Positions 44,641 through 57,388 of a stretch of 64,000 bases of DNA are shown here, piece by piece (position 1 is the first letter of the stretch; each line of letters opens with the position of its first letter). The translations under genes were made by a program, and so were the position numbers. Origin of the DNA: Aldrovandia affinis (Eukaryota > Chordata > Actinopteri > Notacanthiformes > Halosauridae); contig JAINUG010000015.1 of assembly GCA_029706075.1 (NCBI GenBank), positions 5,416,154-5,480,153 on the forward strand, written 5' to 3'. The notes under the pieces were generated by a model. It had not been told where the DNA came from, searched no databases, and worked only from the letters and a program-made list of their open reading frames with translations.

Positions 44641-47563
44641 CTAGAGCCTTTAAAATCGAGTACAGTTCAAATCAAAGGGCAGTCCATTTAATTAAATGGT
44701 GTTTATTTTATTGGTAATAAAAAAGCCCGCTTTTTCAAACTGGTTTCTTCAGCTTAGAATGTGACCACAACAGGAGGCACTTGCATTTTTAATCGAGTGC
44801 TCCATCCTTCGTAAGTTCGAGTCGACCTACATTTTGGGGACAAAGGACAATGCATAGCTTTTTATGGATTTGTCATTTCCAAGCTTCTTATAAAAGAACA
44901 ATGAGGGAGGACAATTACTATATTTCTCCTTTGTTGTTTTTGTTCAGACCTTTCTGACAGCCAAGCATCAATCTTTGAACATGGATATAAATTGCGCCCG
45001 CAATATATAGAGATATAATATTTATATCATTTGTAATATAATATTTGAGCCATTCCTGGTTTAACCAGAAGCAATTTTGCACATTGAGTGCCAGCTGCTT
45101 GTTTGGGGGTTTCTACTCACTGACCTGTTTCCAGTGAAACCTGTGGTGGCTCAAACTGCTGTGTGTTGGGCGTGCTGTTATCACCCCTGTGCTAGCGAAT
45201 AGGGAACAGGGCTTCTATCTGAAATGTTACAGCTTCAAGCCTGAGGTGGGGCTCTGCTGTTTTATTTTGCTACAGTTATTGAGCAAACTACTTAACCTAA
45301 ATAGCCTCTGTAAATGTCCAAATTTATGAACGCATAATGTGCCAAATGTAAGTTGTGCCAGTCATCCTGTATAAGGATGGCAGTCTCAACAGCCAACCAT
45401 TTTGTGCCAATACATTTATTAATAATGTAATGAATAGCGACTGAGTGAATTGCACACTATGGAATCCAGAGCACCTGCAGTGTATTTGACCCCTAATGTA
45501 GTGCTCCTGCTCTGAAACATAGTACCATACATTTTATTGCTACCATATTTCAGGGTTAATAACTTTTGTCTCCTGGCAACTCTTGATGTTGGCAGGAGAC
45601 TTTAAGGTCATGTATCAACAACAACAAAAGCAATCTCTATAGCGTATTCCTGGGTGATTAGTTTACCATGAACTGACCAGAGTAATGAGAAGAACCTTGT
45701 TTATTTCTTAGAGGAAAATAAATGTCTAGCTAATTCAAATTTTGCACAGTCATTAGCAGTGTAGTGCTTCCCTAATTATTGTCCTCTGCCGCTTGACAGA
45801 GGCAGTCCTTTGTGTGAATGAATTGTTTAAAACATACTTAGATTTTTCTGCTGTTTCACGTTTGACTGCGCCAGATAATTGCCCATTATTTCATTTATTT
45901 TTTGATCGTTGCTTGTTATGATGCTGGCGTTGTCTGTTTTATTTTGCTTTTTTTCCTCGGGTAAGAAAAAGGATGCCGACACCCATCGTTGTTGTTATAT
46001 TTGTTGAAATAAGAATAATGTCAGATGTTTTCTTCTTTGAATTAGAAATGGATTATGATTCATCCTTTTAATTCGATCAAACATTCAATTTCTTGTTTAA
46101 TTTGTCGCTCTAGTACATACTATGTATCATGATCCAGCGAGCACTTGGGGAGCAAACCATGGCCCTGGGTTTTATTAATGCTTTAATTATGCCTGACTAT
46201 GTCATAATCAAACATTTCCAATTCATTTCAAGCAAGATTCCATGAATTACATTCAAAGTCAGCTGAATAGAGGAACGGTCTGTAGGTATTTTCTGGATAA
46301 TGGCCATTATCGGCATGCATCTAAGAATGAGTGCTCTTATATGTGGACTGCAGTTTTAGGATGATGCTGGGTGTGCTAATAACCCCATGTTAGTAATTTT
46401 GTGAGAGGCCCTTCAGTTCAGTTTTAATGTTGAAGTCATCGGTTCCCTTGGTACATTATTGACTTGCCTGGCCAACTGGCCTGTACAATCAGACCACAAT
46501 TCCACCTTACAGATCCGGCAGGAGAAGAAAATAAAAACTACAACAACAGTAGAACAATTCTAAATCCACAAACTGCTCCAGGGGACAGATGGAAGTCATC
46601 TCGATAATGATGTTTTGTAATGGAAAATAAATAGCAAAAAATTCCATCCATGAAAAAAGTTTCTATATACTTTTTTTTTTTTTTGCCCTCTTTCTATAAA
46701 TAAAGGCAGTAGCTCCCTATATTTCTTATATTTTTCGATATTTTTTTTTAAAGGAAAAGGCAGCTATTTCATCCGAACAATGAAATAATAAACATTAATT
46801 CCAATTTACACCATAGATGCATACTGAAAACACCAATTCAGTTATGACCATGTTCTAATATGCCATATCATGTATTTCCATGACAAATACATTCTGTTGT
46901 CTGTGAGAAGTCACTTATTTCCTGTTGTGCTTTTATGTGCAGATGAAGGAGAAATGTCAGAGCGCTAAACAAAACATTTCTGCTCTGATGGGAAGATGCA
47001 AATTAGCTGAATAGGTTACACTTTTACTGAACACAGTACAAATAAGCTTGTTGTAGTAAACGAATATAGTTATTGTCAGACTAGGGCGCTCTATCCTTTC
47101 TCTGAATTTGAAGTAGACTCTGACCTGACCTGGCCGTAGACTTGAGGTCGTAGGACTTGTCAACACAGTGCTACAACATTTTTAATCTTATTGATGTGAA
47201 GAATATGCCTCTTGTAAATGTATTTCATTCTATTTTGTAATTATTGTTATATTATACTCCTCTTTTTGTGTTTTTACCAAACAGTTTGATCACTTACTTA
47301 TTGCCCATTCAAAGCATCACTGAACGTCATGACTTCATGTGATTTTATTCATTTAAGATAACTGCTCTTTGTTTTATTTGACTAACCTTGCACCGTTGCT
47401 TTAAAACCAAGCCTGCCAGGTCACCAGTGCCTTGAACACACACACTGTTATGTCCCAGGGTAATCATGGTGTCTTTTCACCCTACCTGTGATTTTTGGTG
47501 AACTGGGTCAACACAGTTTGTGCTACAGTCACCTCATATTTACTCTCTCTCTCTTTGGTATAG
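44641..47563. other. 3' part of the CPPED1 intron
   Basis: AT-rich. A short imperfect hairpin GTCTCCTGGCAAC...GTTGGCAGGAGAC lies at about 45568-45600. The 46100-46330 segment has a balanced, TAAT-rich composition that might be a conserved regulatory element. It ends with the pyrimidine tract and TAG acceptor of the last exon. Confidence 0.5.
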
Positions 47564-47787
47564 GAGTGAAGGCGGTTTTCTCTGGACACTACCACCAAAA
47601 TGCTGGGGGGCTGCACGATGGCTTGGACATGGTGGTGAGCTCAGCCATCGGCTGCCAGCTGGGAACTGACACTCACGGCGTTAGGGTGGTGGTGGTGACC
47701 GGCGACGAAGTAGTCCATCGCTACTGCAGTCTGGATCAGCTGAGCGAAAACGGGCTGGACGAAGATCTGAAGAAGCTGCTGGCATGA
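47564..47787 (+). CDS. CPPED1: CPPED1, last coding exon
   Basis: 224 bases that complete a split Gly codon (GA after the TAG acceptor) and encode [15 protein letters not shown], then [20 protein letters not shown] and a basic/acidic C-terminus ending at TGA (47785-47787). GHYH is the last metal-binding motif of the calcineurin-like fold, so this exon supplies part of the active site missing from the previous exon. Together the two exons give about 215 residues, roughly the C-terminal two thirds of a CPPED1 protein. The reading is clean, with no stops or frameshifts, and the phase fits the upstream donor, so the gene appears intact. Confidence 0.96.
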
Positions 47788-49020
47788 GTGTGCAGCCACA
47801 CACGGTCTCCTCGGCCCATTTTTCGTTCCCATTTAGCGCTAAAAGCACCAGCACAGGCTCTTTTGCCGAGGTCTACTGGGAGCTATCACAAAAAATAATA
47901 ATAAAAATCACACTAGCCTCATCATCTTCAGGATTATTCCTTTAGGTCATTAATGTGTTCCGTCTCACTGCGCAGCTAAATTTGTGTACAGGAGTATGCT
48001 CTCAGAGGAAGCCTTGAGGAATCCACAAAATAATGGCCAGCCCACCATATTCTGACATAAATGTACACTTGAATGTATTTCAGTACAGTAGCTGATAGCA
48101 ACAACAACAGCAACAAAAAACGGCTTCATTAATCAAGGGCTTCTCTCATCAGCTGATAAAGATAAAGCTCTCAGGTTACTTGTTTAATTTTAATTTGTTT
48201 GTGATTATTAAAAACTGTTACTTAAGAAGAGGGGGGACATGCATGTACTTGATCGTACATTTACATTACATTTTAAGCATTTAGCAGCCGCTCTTATCCA
48301 GAGCGACTTACAAGATGTGCATTAATACATGGTAGGAACAATCATAGTTAGCGCACGAGATCGTCAATGAAGTCGCAAGAACAGAGTTTATGATTTGCAG
48401 TGCTGAGTGTAAAGGTTATCTTACTCTATAATGTGTATGCATTCCATTCCCATGCACTACTTTTATAGATATTTTTTTGTAATGACTACCCCTGTCCAGG
48501 GGTCTACTGAGATGGTATTTTGGATCAGAGTGTGCAGGGATTAGACAACTACACAGTTGTTTATAGATTTAGATGGTTGCTGTATTGTGATATTGCTCCA
48601 TATAGCACTAAACCTTCAAACAGGAGAGCAGGGAGTAAGTAAGGAAGGAAGGAAGCAAGGCTTGAATGCAGGACTGTCAAAGGCCAATGCCTTGGCCCCA
48701 TTTTACACTATAGCATTTCACAAAGGCTCTCCATCTTGTTATAGCAGGAGTAAACTCTGAGAGTGCTTTATCAAGATTGCAGTATTAAAGTAACTAGCCA
48801 GCACACTTCTATATCCTTCTATATTCTATATATTTTTCACATGCTGAATCTGAAGTACAGTACACTGTTATGATTTTGTGCTATCTGTAGACTGTTAGCT
48901 GTCTGATAGTGGGGGTTTTTACTGTCATAATTGCAGTTTCATGTTAGCCCAGAAATACTTGTGCATATTATTATTCATATTATTGAAATATTGTATATAG
49001 TGTGTTCATTGAAAATAAAT
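47788..49020 (+). other. CPPED1: probable CPPED1 3' untranslated region
   Basis: Two candidate poly(A) signals AATAAA lie at 47900-47905 and 49014-49019. The nearer gives a ~120-base UTR, the farther about 1.2 kb. The longer form would include a LINE tail at 48256-48390. Nothing in the sequence alone decides between them. Confidence 0.5.
48256..48390 (-). repeat. LINE 3' end fragment
   Basis: Read on the - strand it ends GTAAGTCGCTCTGGATAAGA followed by a TAAATG-type tail. It shares the CATGTATTAATGCACATCTT block with 52125-52150. Only about 135 bases remain, so it is a heavily 5'-truncated insertion. Confidence 0.8.
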
Positions 49021-51654
49021 CGTCATTAAATCAAACCCATTTAATTGATCATAACTGTCATTTCATTGCACTTTACTACTACTGGAATTCTAAGCTACTG
49101 TATGGAGTTTGTACCATATGAAATTAGGTAAAATGGAGTTCAGCATGAATTCTAAATCAGACTTCTGAACTCAACACTTAAAAAGTGTCAGTTTCTTTCC
49201 AATGCTCTCAGAAGAATTTGTGAACAAATTGCTTTGCAAGAGGAAACAAGGTGAGAGAGAATACCACAGGGAGTGTATTAGTGGGGAAGGAAAAGTGTTC
49301 CATATTAGGTCTCAAGTAACCAAGTATGCCATTATACATTACACACATAACAGAAAGTGTCAGGATGACATTGCTGCCTAGAAAGGTTACAGAGAAGAGG
49401 AATATATTGATTTTGTGCACCTCACATTTGGTCACTTGGAAGGCGACTGAAGCTTTTTATAGGGGGGTCGGTGTTTAATTGCTTGCCACATGGGTAATTA
49501 TCAATGTCTAATATTTGGATGGTGTTGCAGAGACTCCTTGGGGTGATGGCCATCAGATGCCCCACCACCCACCCCACCCCCCTTCCTCCTGACTGACACA
49601 TTTTAACAAACTTATCTCTTCCCTCCCTTCCCCCGTACTATCAAATCACATCCCCAGTCACACCACTGTCTCACACACTCTGTCTCCTCTTTCTTTTTCT
49701 ATTATGGGCGACACTGAGCAGGCTGCTCTATTTAGAATGTATTGAACGCCTTTCGTTTGACGGCTTGCCTGAGCTATGGGTCTTATTACATTGCAACTGT
49801 GCCCAATGAGAATGGCCTGGGATAAATAAGGAGGGGGGAAGGGGGAAGGAAAGGTGAGTTATGAGTTTTGGGGGAGTTGGGGGTCAACGGGGGTAAAGTG
49901 TCATCCCTGACCCATTTTGTCTTAGTCTTGTTAAGGGATCATTTCATCCACCCCTCTCCTCTTCTCTTAATGCAGAGGTAATACAGGGATTTCACAGATT
50001 CCTCCTGGGGTACCATTGTGCAATCCAAAACTGGCAGTTGTCTGATTCTCCCAAGTTATTGTTCTTTTGTTTTAGCCTTCACATCGCCTCAGGACATTCA
50101 GGGCTATTGCAACAATTCTCAATGCTGTAGTGAGGAGCGCCGGTGTTTACAGGGAAGTCAAGGTTAACTCCTAGCTTGTTCCTGGATCAGTGTAAGGGGG
50201 AATCCCTGGTGGTGCCAGATGAAAGTGAGCAGCACCTTATCGATCACGCCTGACCCGTTTCCGTCACCTTTACCATCGGCACCACCACAAGTGACCTGCC
50301 GTTGGATAGCTTTAATGGAACAATGCTGTAACACAGCAAAGGTCTCTCTCTGGCTGTCCTCGCTGGGAAGTAAATACAAAATCTAGAAATGGTGCAGCCA
50401 GAATATCTCAGTGTGCCTCTGACCCGTGTCAGTAATGCGAGGAATCAGTTGAGAGCCAGTACATACGTCAGGCTGTCCTCACTGACAGGAAGGCTTAACT
50501 CCACTGAGACACAGTGGGCTTTGCTTCCCTCCTCCCCGCGTTCTGATCTTGTCCCTGGGGTGTCCTCACTCAAAAGAGCGCTTTTGTACGAGGAGAAAAA
50601 TACGTAGCCGGTTATCAACAGGGGCACAAGGCAGTTCGGGCTCCTCGAAACGGAACGTGTGGAAAAACTGACAGATTTTAAAGATCAAGCTCTGCTTTCT
50701 TCTCCCGTTAAATTGAGAGAAAAAATGTTTTTGCCCATGGCTCATTATTACAACACCTGTCAGTTTCATATGAAAAGCAAACAATGTAACTTACTGAAGG
50801 CCCAAGCCTTTAAAAATAAAATTAGTAATCATTGTCAAACAGAAATGATATAGCGGGATGGGAATATGTAATGTATCTGGTCCACTGATCATGCACAGTA
50901 TCCTACAGTAAATGAGTGAAGTGAGAATCCTTTGCTATGAGAATCTATTGCTGTGACCGCAATGACAGCAGATAGCAGTCTTAACAAGTTCAGCACAATC
51001 ACTTCCCGCAAACGTTATACCTTCACACGTTCCAGCATAACACATTGTCATCACTAAGGACTCAGTTAGACTGGACTGTTCTGCAAAGTGCATTCAAGGT
51101 TTCTGCACCACAACTGTGCCTTCTCAATCTGAACCTACTTTTCCACATTATCGGTGTTATGACAAGTATGTTTTTGATGCACAGTTGTTCTCGAAAATAC
51201 TGATCTTCCATCAAACCCGATCTCTTTTGGGTGAAACGTTGGCCGGTGTGCGCATACTCTATTCTTTCTCCCAACCCCCTCTGCGAGACACTACATGTAG
51301 CCACGCTGTTCGAGTACACAACACCTTATTCCAAAATGCTGTGTTTTGCAGGGTGAGCACTGTACTGTACCTCCTCAAGGCCTTCAAAGTTACACCAAAA
51401 GCCTAGAGGAAATGATACAGCATAGAGCAGGCTGAAGGCAATGCTGTCACCTGTCTTACTGGCCAGGTGTTTTAGAACCACAGGAGTAAAGCAGTGAAGG
51501 CACAGAGAGGAAGCAGGCCTGTCCTGAATATATATTAACCACAGCTTCGTCTCACAGCTCTGGCTAGGATACTTAATGAGAGCTGACCCACAGTCTTTAT
51601 TTGAGGGCTCCACCTACATCGTATTCAAAGACTCATGTAACATAGTGGCATCAC
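49021..51654. other. intergenic DNA, nothing coding recognised
   Basis: A C-rich tract (49560-49640) and a G-rich tract with three G5 runs (49868-49893) stand out. Otherwise there is no exon, RNA gene or element. Confidence 0.45.
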
Positions 51655-51956
51655 ATAAGAGAACTCTGGCTTATCAAGTGGCTAGAGAAACTGCTCCCCC
51701 TTACTTCCAGACACTAATCACACCCTACACCCTAGCCAGACCCCTCCGCTCCGCCTCCTCTGGCAAACTGACTGTCCCATCCCTCCGGGCGCCCGGCAGC
51801 CGGTCCTCGCGGTCTCACCTCTTCTCTGTCCTGACCCCTCGGTAGTGGAATGATCTTCCGCACTTGTTCAGGACCGCAGAATCACTTGCGACCTTCCGCA
51901 AGAGACTCAAAACCCACCATTTCAGACTCCACTACCACTTAATTCTGTACATCTAG
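51655..51956 (+). pseudogene. C-terminus of a LINE reverse transcriptase protein, one premature stop
   Basis: The frame reads LAYQVARETAPPYFQ..., then LTVPSLRAPGSRSSRSH, then a TAG at 51843. It continues in the same frame as WNDLPHLFRTAESLATFRK and a final stop at 51954. The WNDLP...SLxTFRKxLKT ending is typical of fish LINE ORF2 C-termini. RT motifs are not included in the fragment. Confidence 0.78.
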
Positions 51957-52200
51957 CCAATTGTCATCACCACTGCCTACTTGTTCAATACTTCTTGTAT
52001 ATGTATACTTGTTTACTCCAAAAAAAAAAATGTACTAACCTTTTCCTTCTCAGTGCGACAGGTATGGTATGTAGCTGCCAACAACAATGTCCATTGCTGA
52101 TCTCTTGCGCGAACAATGATTGTTCTTACCATGTATTAATGCACATCTTGTAAGTCGCTCTGGATAAGAGCATCTGCTAAATGCTTAAAATGTAAAATGT
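51655..52200 (+). mobile_element. LINE 3' fragment with tail
   Basis: It starts within coding sequence (see the pseudogene entry) and continues through a ~240-base 3' UTR to the CGCTCTGGATAAGAGCATCT block and a TAAAATGTAAAATGT tail. It has the same 3' end as the fragment at 48256-48390 but the opposite orientation. It is truncated at the 5' end. Confidence 0.82.
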
Positions 52201-55200
52201 AGAACTTTGTGGAAACTGTAGAACTTTCACAATCACCCAAATCCTTTATCTTCAAGATGAGTGAACAATGGCCTGCTTTACAGCTGCCCTGAGTTTCCAT
52301 ACAGCCACATTTAGTAACATTATTTGAGATGTTACTTGAGGACACAACAGAGGATAAATCTGAATGCAACATTATTTTATTACATTACTAATTTCTTATT
52401 AGTAAATGAGAAAACAAATGATAACAATGTATGTATGGGTTACTGCTATCCTGTAAAATGTAACTCAATGTTATGCATAAATGCTAAATAAACTGATTTG
52501 ATATAAATGTTTGTCATGGGTAGATTTTATAGTACAGTGCTAGATATCTTTGCAAAACTATTGTGAATTGTTTTTGTTATGTATAATTTTGTTGTTATAA
52601 GTGTTATATGTGTCTAGTGCCTAAATAAGCATATTCTCTGACTGGCAATCATCTGGGCCCATACTCTCAGCACTGATAATGCCTCTTATGTGAGTCAAAT
52701 TCACAGAACAATCTGTTTCTCTTAAGTATAACAATCTGTTTCAAAGTGATTCATAAAGCCTTTTAGCACTTGAAAGGCTTCTTAAACCAGCAAACCATTG
52801 AGAATTGTCTTAACCCCAGAATATGGCTCTTTTACAGACATAGAAAAAAGAGAAGAATGCCCACCCGCACACTATTTAAATGCTCCCAAACTGTTTTAAT
52901 TTCTTAGACAGCAATGTTTCGACCCAGCGGTGTATTGTTAGGCATAAAAAAAGAGCATTCTTCTGTTTTTCCTGTTGTACTTTTTTGCCCAGCAAATGGA
53001 TGTAGTGCATTTATGTAATGTGCGGTATGTAATCAACTTAATCGATGATGGCTCTTAATGGCTCTACATGGTATTTTTCACATGGTCACATGTATAACTA
53101 TTCCTCAAACCTACAGGTATAAATATATCCCTTGTTTGTGGGCAGCTATTTCTAAACTATACAGTACATTATATCAATTTTTCTTGTTCTCCTTGCTAAT
53201 ACAGTAGACAGAAAGGGGAGGCAGTGTTACTATACTTAGGAACATTATCCCTAGTTCTGGTGACCACAACCTCTAAACACTAAGGTTGATACTTGGAGTC
53301 TTGTTCCAGAAGTATTTCTAACTTTTTATTTTATTTTTTAATTTATTAAATGGTCACTGCCTGTAGGACAAATACTGCATAAAGGCAGTGGTCAAAATAT
53401 TCATAATCATCAAGTCCGTAACGGTGTTACAAAAAGTGTTTTAAAAAGGGATTTATATTCCAACTTCATTCCAAAGAAACAGAATTCTACTTCCCATTAA
53501 CCCAAACGTGCACATTACCATAGTGAATGGCGGCTATAGCATCAACCTCCATACTTTGGAGATTATCCCCAGCCCCCTTGGAGATTATCCTCAATTTCCA
53601 TTTTATTATAGTTTCCTCAATATCCTCAACTAACTCTGCTAGGGGCAAACGCTGCTTCTGTGTCCAGTTGGGTTTTCAATGTTTATTTTCTTGGCTTATT
53701 GTGAATTTACAAGGCTATTTTAAATATTGCATTTACTGTTTGTTTATCTGCTTTGCAATAGCATGAACAAATAAACTGCTGTATTAAGATGGATGAATAA
53801 CAGTACGTTATTATGATGGAAAATGATATATGAATAACATTAAGGTTGTAAAATTAAAACATACATCCACAATTTAGACTGTAAATACCTTTGTGCTTTA
53901 CCTCGCAATTGGTTTATGTTTTATATTGTTTTTTATATTAATAAACTATAATTATGAGTGTAGCAACACCATTGTGATCCGGTGCTTTGAACAGATCATT
54001 GCCTAAACTGACACGTTGTTAAGTGCACAGTAATTAAAACACTGCAAGCTGTCATTTCTATGTACCTATCATACATCAATTCATTAAGAAGGGAAGTGGA
54101 ATGTTTTCCTCTGCGGTGTCTTCACAACACCACTGATTCCCCAAGAGGGAGAAGAATGGCTAAATAATTGCATCCACAGAGTGTGGCTGGCAGTACATCC
54201 CACCCACAGTTACACCCATGCTTGCCCATATAAGGAACCCAGCTTCACAATGCTTGTTCATAAGTCTCACGTGGCTTTTCTAGCAAGGGCACCACACAGT
54301 CTGAAGGACTTTCTTATGACTTTGCTAAAAGTTCCTCTCTGCACTGTTATATGTCTTGTGGGGTTATTCGGATATACAATGCAATGTGTGGTTTCTCTGA
54401 ATATTTATGAATATAGACCTTGTATATTGTCTTTTATATAAAATGTCTCCACATATAAAATGGCTGCCTACCTGGATTTGAACGCGCAGTTTGTGGAGCA
54501 AGGCTATGTTTGAACAAAGGGGGTTTAGTCAGCCTGGCTGGAGGGCTAGTGGGTGACCTCTGTGGTTCCTATGCAGGCCCAGTTGAAGCTGCGCTCATGC
54601 ACTTCAGAGAACCTTTGATGTTGGAAGAGTGGTTGTTTCAGTCAGAGGAGTAGCTCTTTCTTGTTTGTTGTTTTTCTGAAGACTGGGGAGGATTAATACT
54701 TCTATTTTCTTCCAAAACATCATCTGCTGGTTCACTGTTTCATGAAAGAGAAGAATAATTAGAATAGGTTTACTGGAACAAGAGACTGTAAAGATCTAGA
54801 ATTGAGTGATAGCCCCAGATATTTGTCATGGGCAACACTATCTGTTGGAGTTTGTTTATATTTGTCATTCTTAGACATTAGGCAAATTGTTAAAAGCATA
54901 GCTGTGCATTTTTGTTTGTTTTGTTTTTTTCTTTGGTTATTTTTCATTGCTGTAATTAACATCATTTCCTCTGAAAGAATGGAATAATGATTCAGAGCAG
55001 TGTCTCTGAAGCAGTGGGGTGTCGTTTTTTGACAACAAATAATTACCTGTACAGGAAATATTAAATCTGGCGTGAACAACCAGATCTTTATAATATTGGT
55101 GCAATGATTTACCAGAGTAAAACATATCTGACAACACTGAAATAGACTAGACCATAGTGTGGCTCAATGAAGATGAAGTAGCACATCATGCCCCTTCTTG

Positions 55201-56140
55201 ACCGTTAGTCTGACCGTTAGTCTGACCCACAGGGACTGGGGTGGTGCTGTGTGGGGCTGTGACTTTGTGACGTGCCCGGTCTCCAATCGGCCTGCCACGT
55301 GGCCCTTGTTTTCCAAGGGGGCCAGGTGTTCAGATTGTGAATTAAAACTCAGCGTCCACCTACACTCCATGGCACGGTCACGCCACCCTCTCGCCATCTG
55401 CCCCTAGAGAGAGCACCATCTGGTGACCAGCAGTCTCTAGCCTGCCCAACCACTCAGCCTGACTGGCCCGCCGCCCACCCACGCCAACATGAGCTACCGG
55501 GGATTTCAAGGTTCTCTGTCATTCCTGCACCACTCCAAACCCAGCGCTAATACCTTATAGTCTAATAACATTAACAAGATAATGGAGAACTCTCAACTGT
55601 AATACCGGTCACTGGTAAATTATCACTGTAATCAGTAATTTATATAAAAAAAAGCTCTCCACTCGCCATTATATAAATGCTCTCCATTTGGCAGGCTGAA
55701 AACTAGGTCATTGGTCATATATGAAAGGATGAAACTGTGAATGTTGGATGGGGGGGTGGCAGGATGCTGAAACAGTCAGGTTGTGTTTTTTACTTAGTGA
55801 GTTTTGTTGCAGGTTCCACATTTTCAATTCTCCTAGTTGCCAGTAAGCAAAATCTGACCCCAATAGTTCTTAAAGTGTAATTCATTCACTGAAAAGACAG
55901 AAATAGACACATACAGCTATGTATGTGTTTATTTGCAGGGCTGGGTGATTAGTGGCTTAGATCTATGTGAGGGGGAAAACACCCGTAAGTAGTAAATAAT
56001 AGTTTTATCTGGCTTTTGGGAAGTGTTAATGTAAATATAACAGTGTTTGAAAAGGATCAGTTGTTGGTGTATGGGTTCCAAGGTTGGACAGATGATACTT
56101 GGGATGTGTGGAAACATGTATCCAACAACGGTGCATATAC
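52201..56140. other. intergenic DNA, nothing recognised
   Basis: AT-rich. 55190-55500 is GC-rich and begins with a duplicated TGACCGTTAGTC, but it carries no identifiable exon or element. Confidence 0.45.
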
Positions 56141-56340
56141 AGTACAATCTCTCCAGTGCCCCACAAGAGTAAATATCCATTACTCTAAATAAGGGTACAA
56201 GAGATAATATTTAAAAACAACATGATAATAGATGATCATGTTACTGTGTTTACAATCTTTCCTGTCTCCCACAAGAGTAAATATCCGTGGCTCTAAATAA
56301 GGGTACGAGAGATAATATTTCCAAGTAGCATGATAATCAA
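56141..56340. repeat. two imperfect tandem copies of a ~108-bp unit
   Basis: CCCACAAGAGTAAATATCC, CTCTAAATAAGGGTAC and GAGATAATATTT occur at 56162-56211 and again at 56270-56320, followed both times by CATGATAAT. Confidence 0.9.
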
Positions 56341-56752
56341 AGACATTTGATGTGTGTCAGTGTGTGCTCGTGTGCGCGCGTTCATGTCTGCGTGTTTTCC
56401 CTAGATCTAAGCTGTGAAAGAACAGTTTGATTAATGCCTGAGTGATGACCTTGTGGAAGACTGACATGCCTCTTGCCCCCACCCACTCCTTTCTTCCAAT
56501 GCAATAACCATCACAGTGGTAGCAGCAAGCTTGTGTGGCACCAGCAGGCATTATGGCTGGCAGGGGATGGTTTGTGGGTTATGATGGTGATGATGAAGTG
56601 CTTCAGGGGGGTGGTGGAATGATCTGTCCTGGCATATGTGTGGCTTTTCCATATTAAAGGCCCAGCAGGGCAGCTACCGCATACAGCATCAGTCACATAG
56701 GGAATTTGGATATATATGGAGGTTCCTGCTGTGGGCATCTAACTTGCAACAA
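56341..56752. other. intergenic DNA
   Basis: A short GTGTGTGCGCGCG stretch near 56350-56385. Nothing else recognised. Confidence 0.45.
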
Positions 56753-57388
56753 GTCCAAAATTATTCCCAACCCTTGATAAAGATTAGCAAAGAAGGCTGT
56801 ATCAATTAAACAATACAGGTAATGATGTATATTTATGCTCAAAAAATTTATATAAATGTATACTAATATAATTGCTCAGTGAAAAATATTTTGTTTGAGA
56901 AGTATTTTTTTCCCCAAAAGATGTGTCACAATTATTCACACCCCTATTTTCAGTACTTTGTACAGTACATCCTCACAAGGATAACATTGCTGAGTCATCT
57001 TCTATAATGTTTTATGAGATTGGTGAACATATTGGAAGGGATCTTTGACCATTCCTCCATACAAAATATTTCAAGATCCTTCAGTCTGTACTTATGGGCT
57101 GCCCTCATTTTTCACGGGGTTCAAAAACTGGAGACTGAGATGGCCAGTACAAAACAGTCATTTTGTGTTCAGTTAACCATTTTCTGGTTGATTGGTCTTG
57201 CTGAAAGATCCATTAGTGGCCAAATTTCAGCTTTCTAGCAGAACCAAGTTTTCGGCCAAAATGTCTTGGTACATTCTGGAGTTCATGATCTCACTGACCA
57301 CTGACTGTCTCATCTGACCATAACAGCTAGTTCCAATACAGAACAGATTGTTTCCCTCATCTTTATCAAGGGTTTGAATAATTTGGGA
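56753..57388 (-). mobile_element. internally deleted Tc1/mariner-like element
   Basis: Near-identical inverted ends contain AACCCTTGATAAAGAT (left 56768-56784) and its mirror (right 57359-57375), extended by AAATTATT. The ~636-bp body contains blocks such as GACCATTCCTCCATAC that are shared with a common fish Tc1-like family. On the - strand remnants of a transposase C-terminus can be sensed (a WMEEWSKIP-like frame near 57040-57070), but no open frame survives. It is old and non-autonomous. Confidence 0.72.

Larger units (their letters stand above)
20487..47563 (+). other. CPPED1: CPPED1 intron of 27,077 bp
   Basis: It runs from donor GTGCGA (20487) to acceptor TAG (47561-47563), preceded by a TCTCTCTCTC tract. 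Both exon edges are phase 1 and rebuild a Gly codon. Much of its length is mobile DNA (LINE, SINE-like, Tc1, hAT-like, piggyBac-like, MITEs), described separately. No nested host gene was recognised. Confidence 0.88.

Noticed and set aside
54181..54441. 86-codon ORF on the + strand
   Set aside because: No domain or codon-usage signal; chance ORF in AT-rich DNA.
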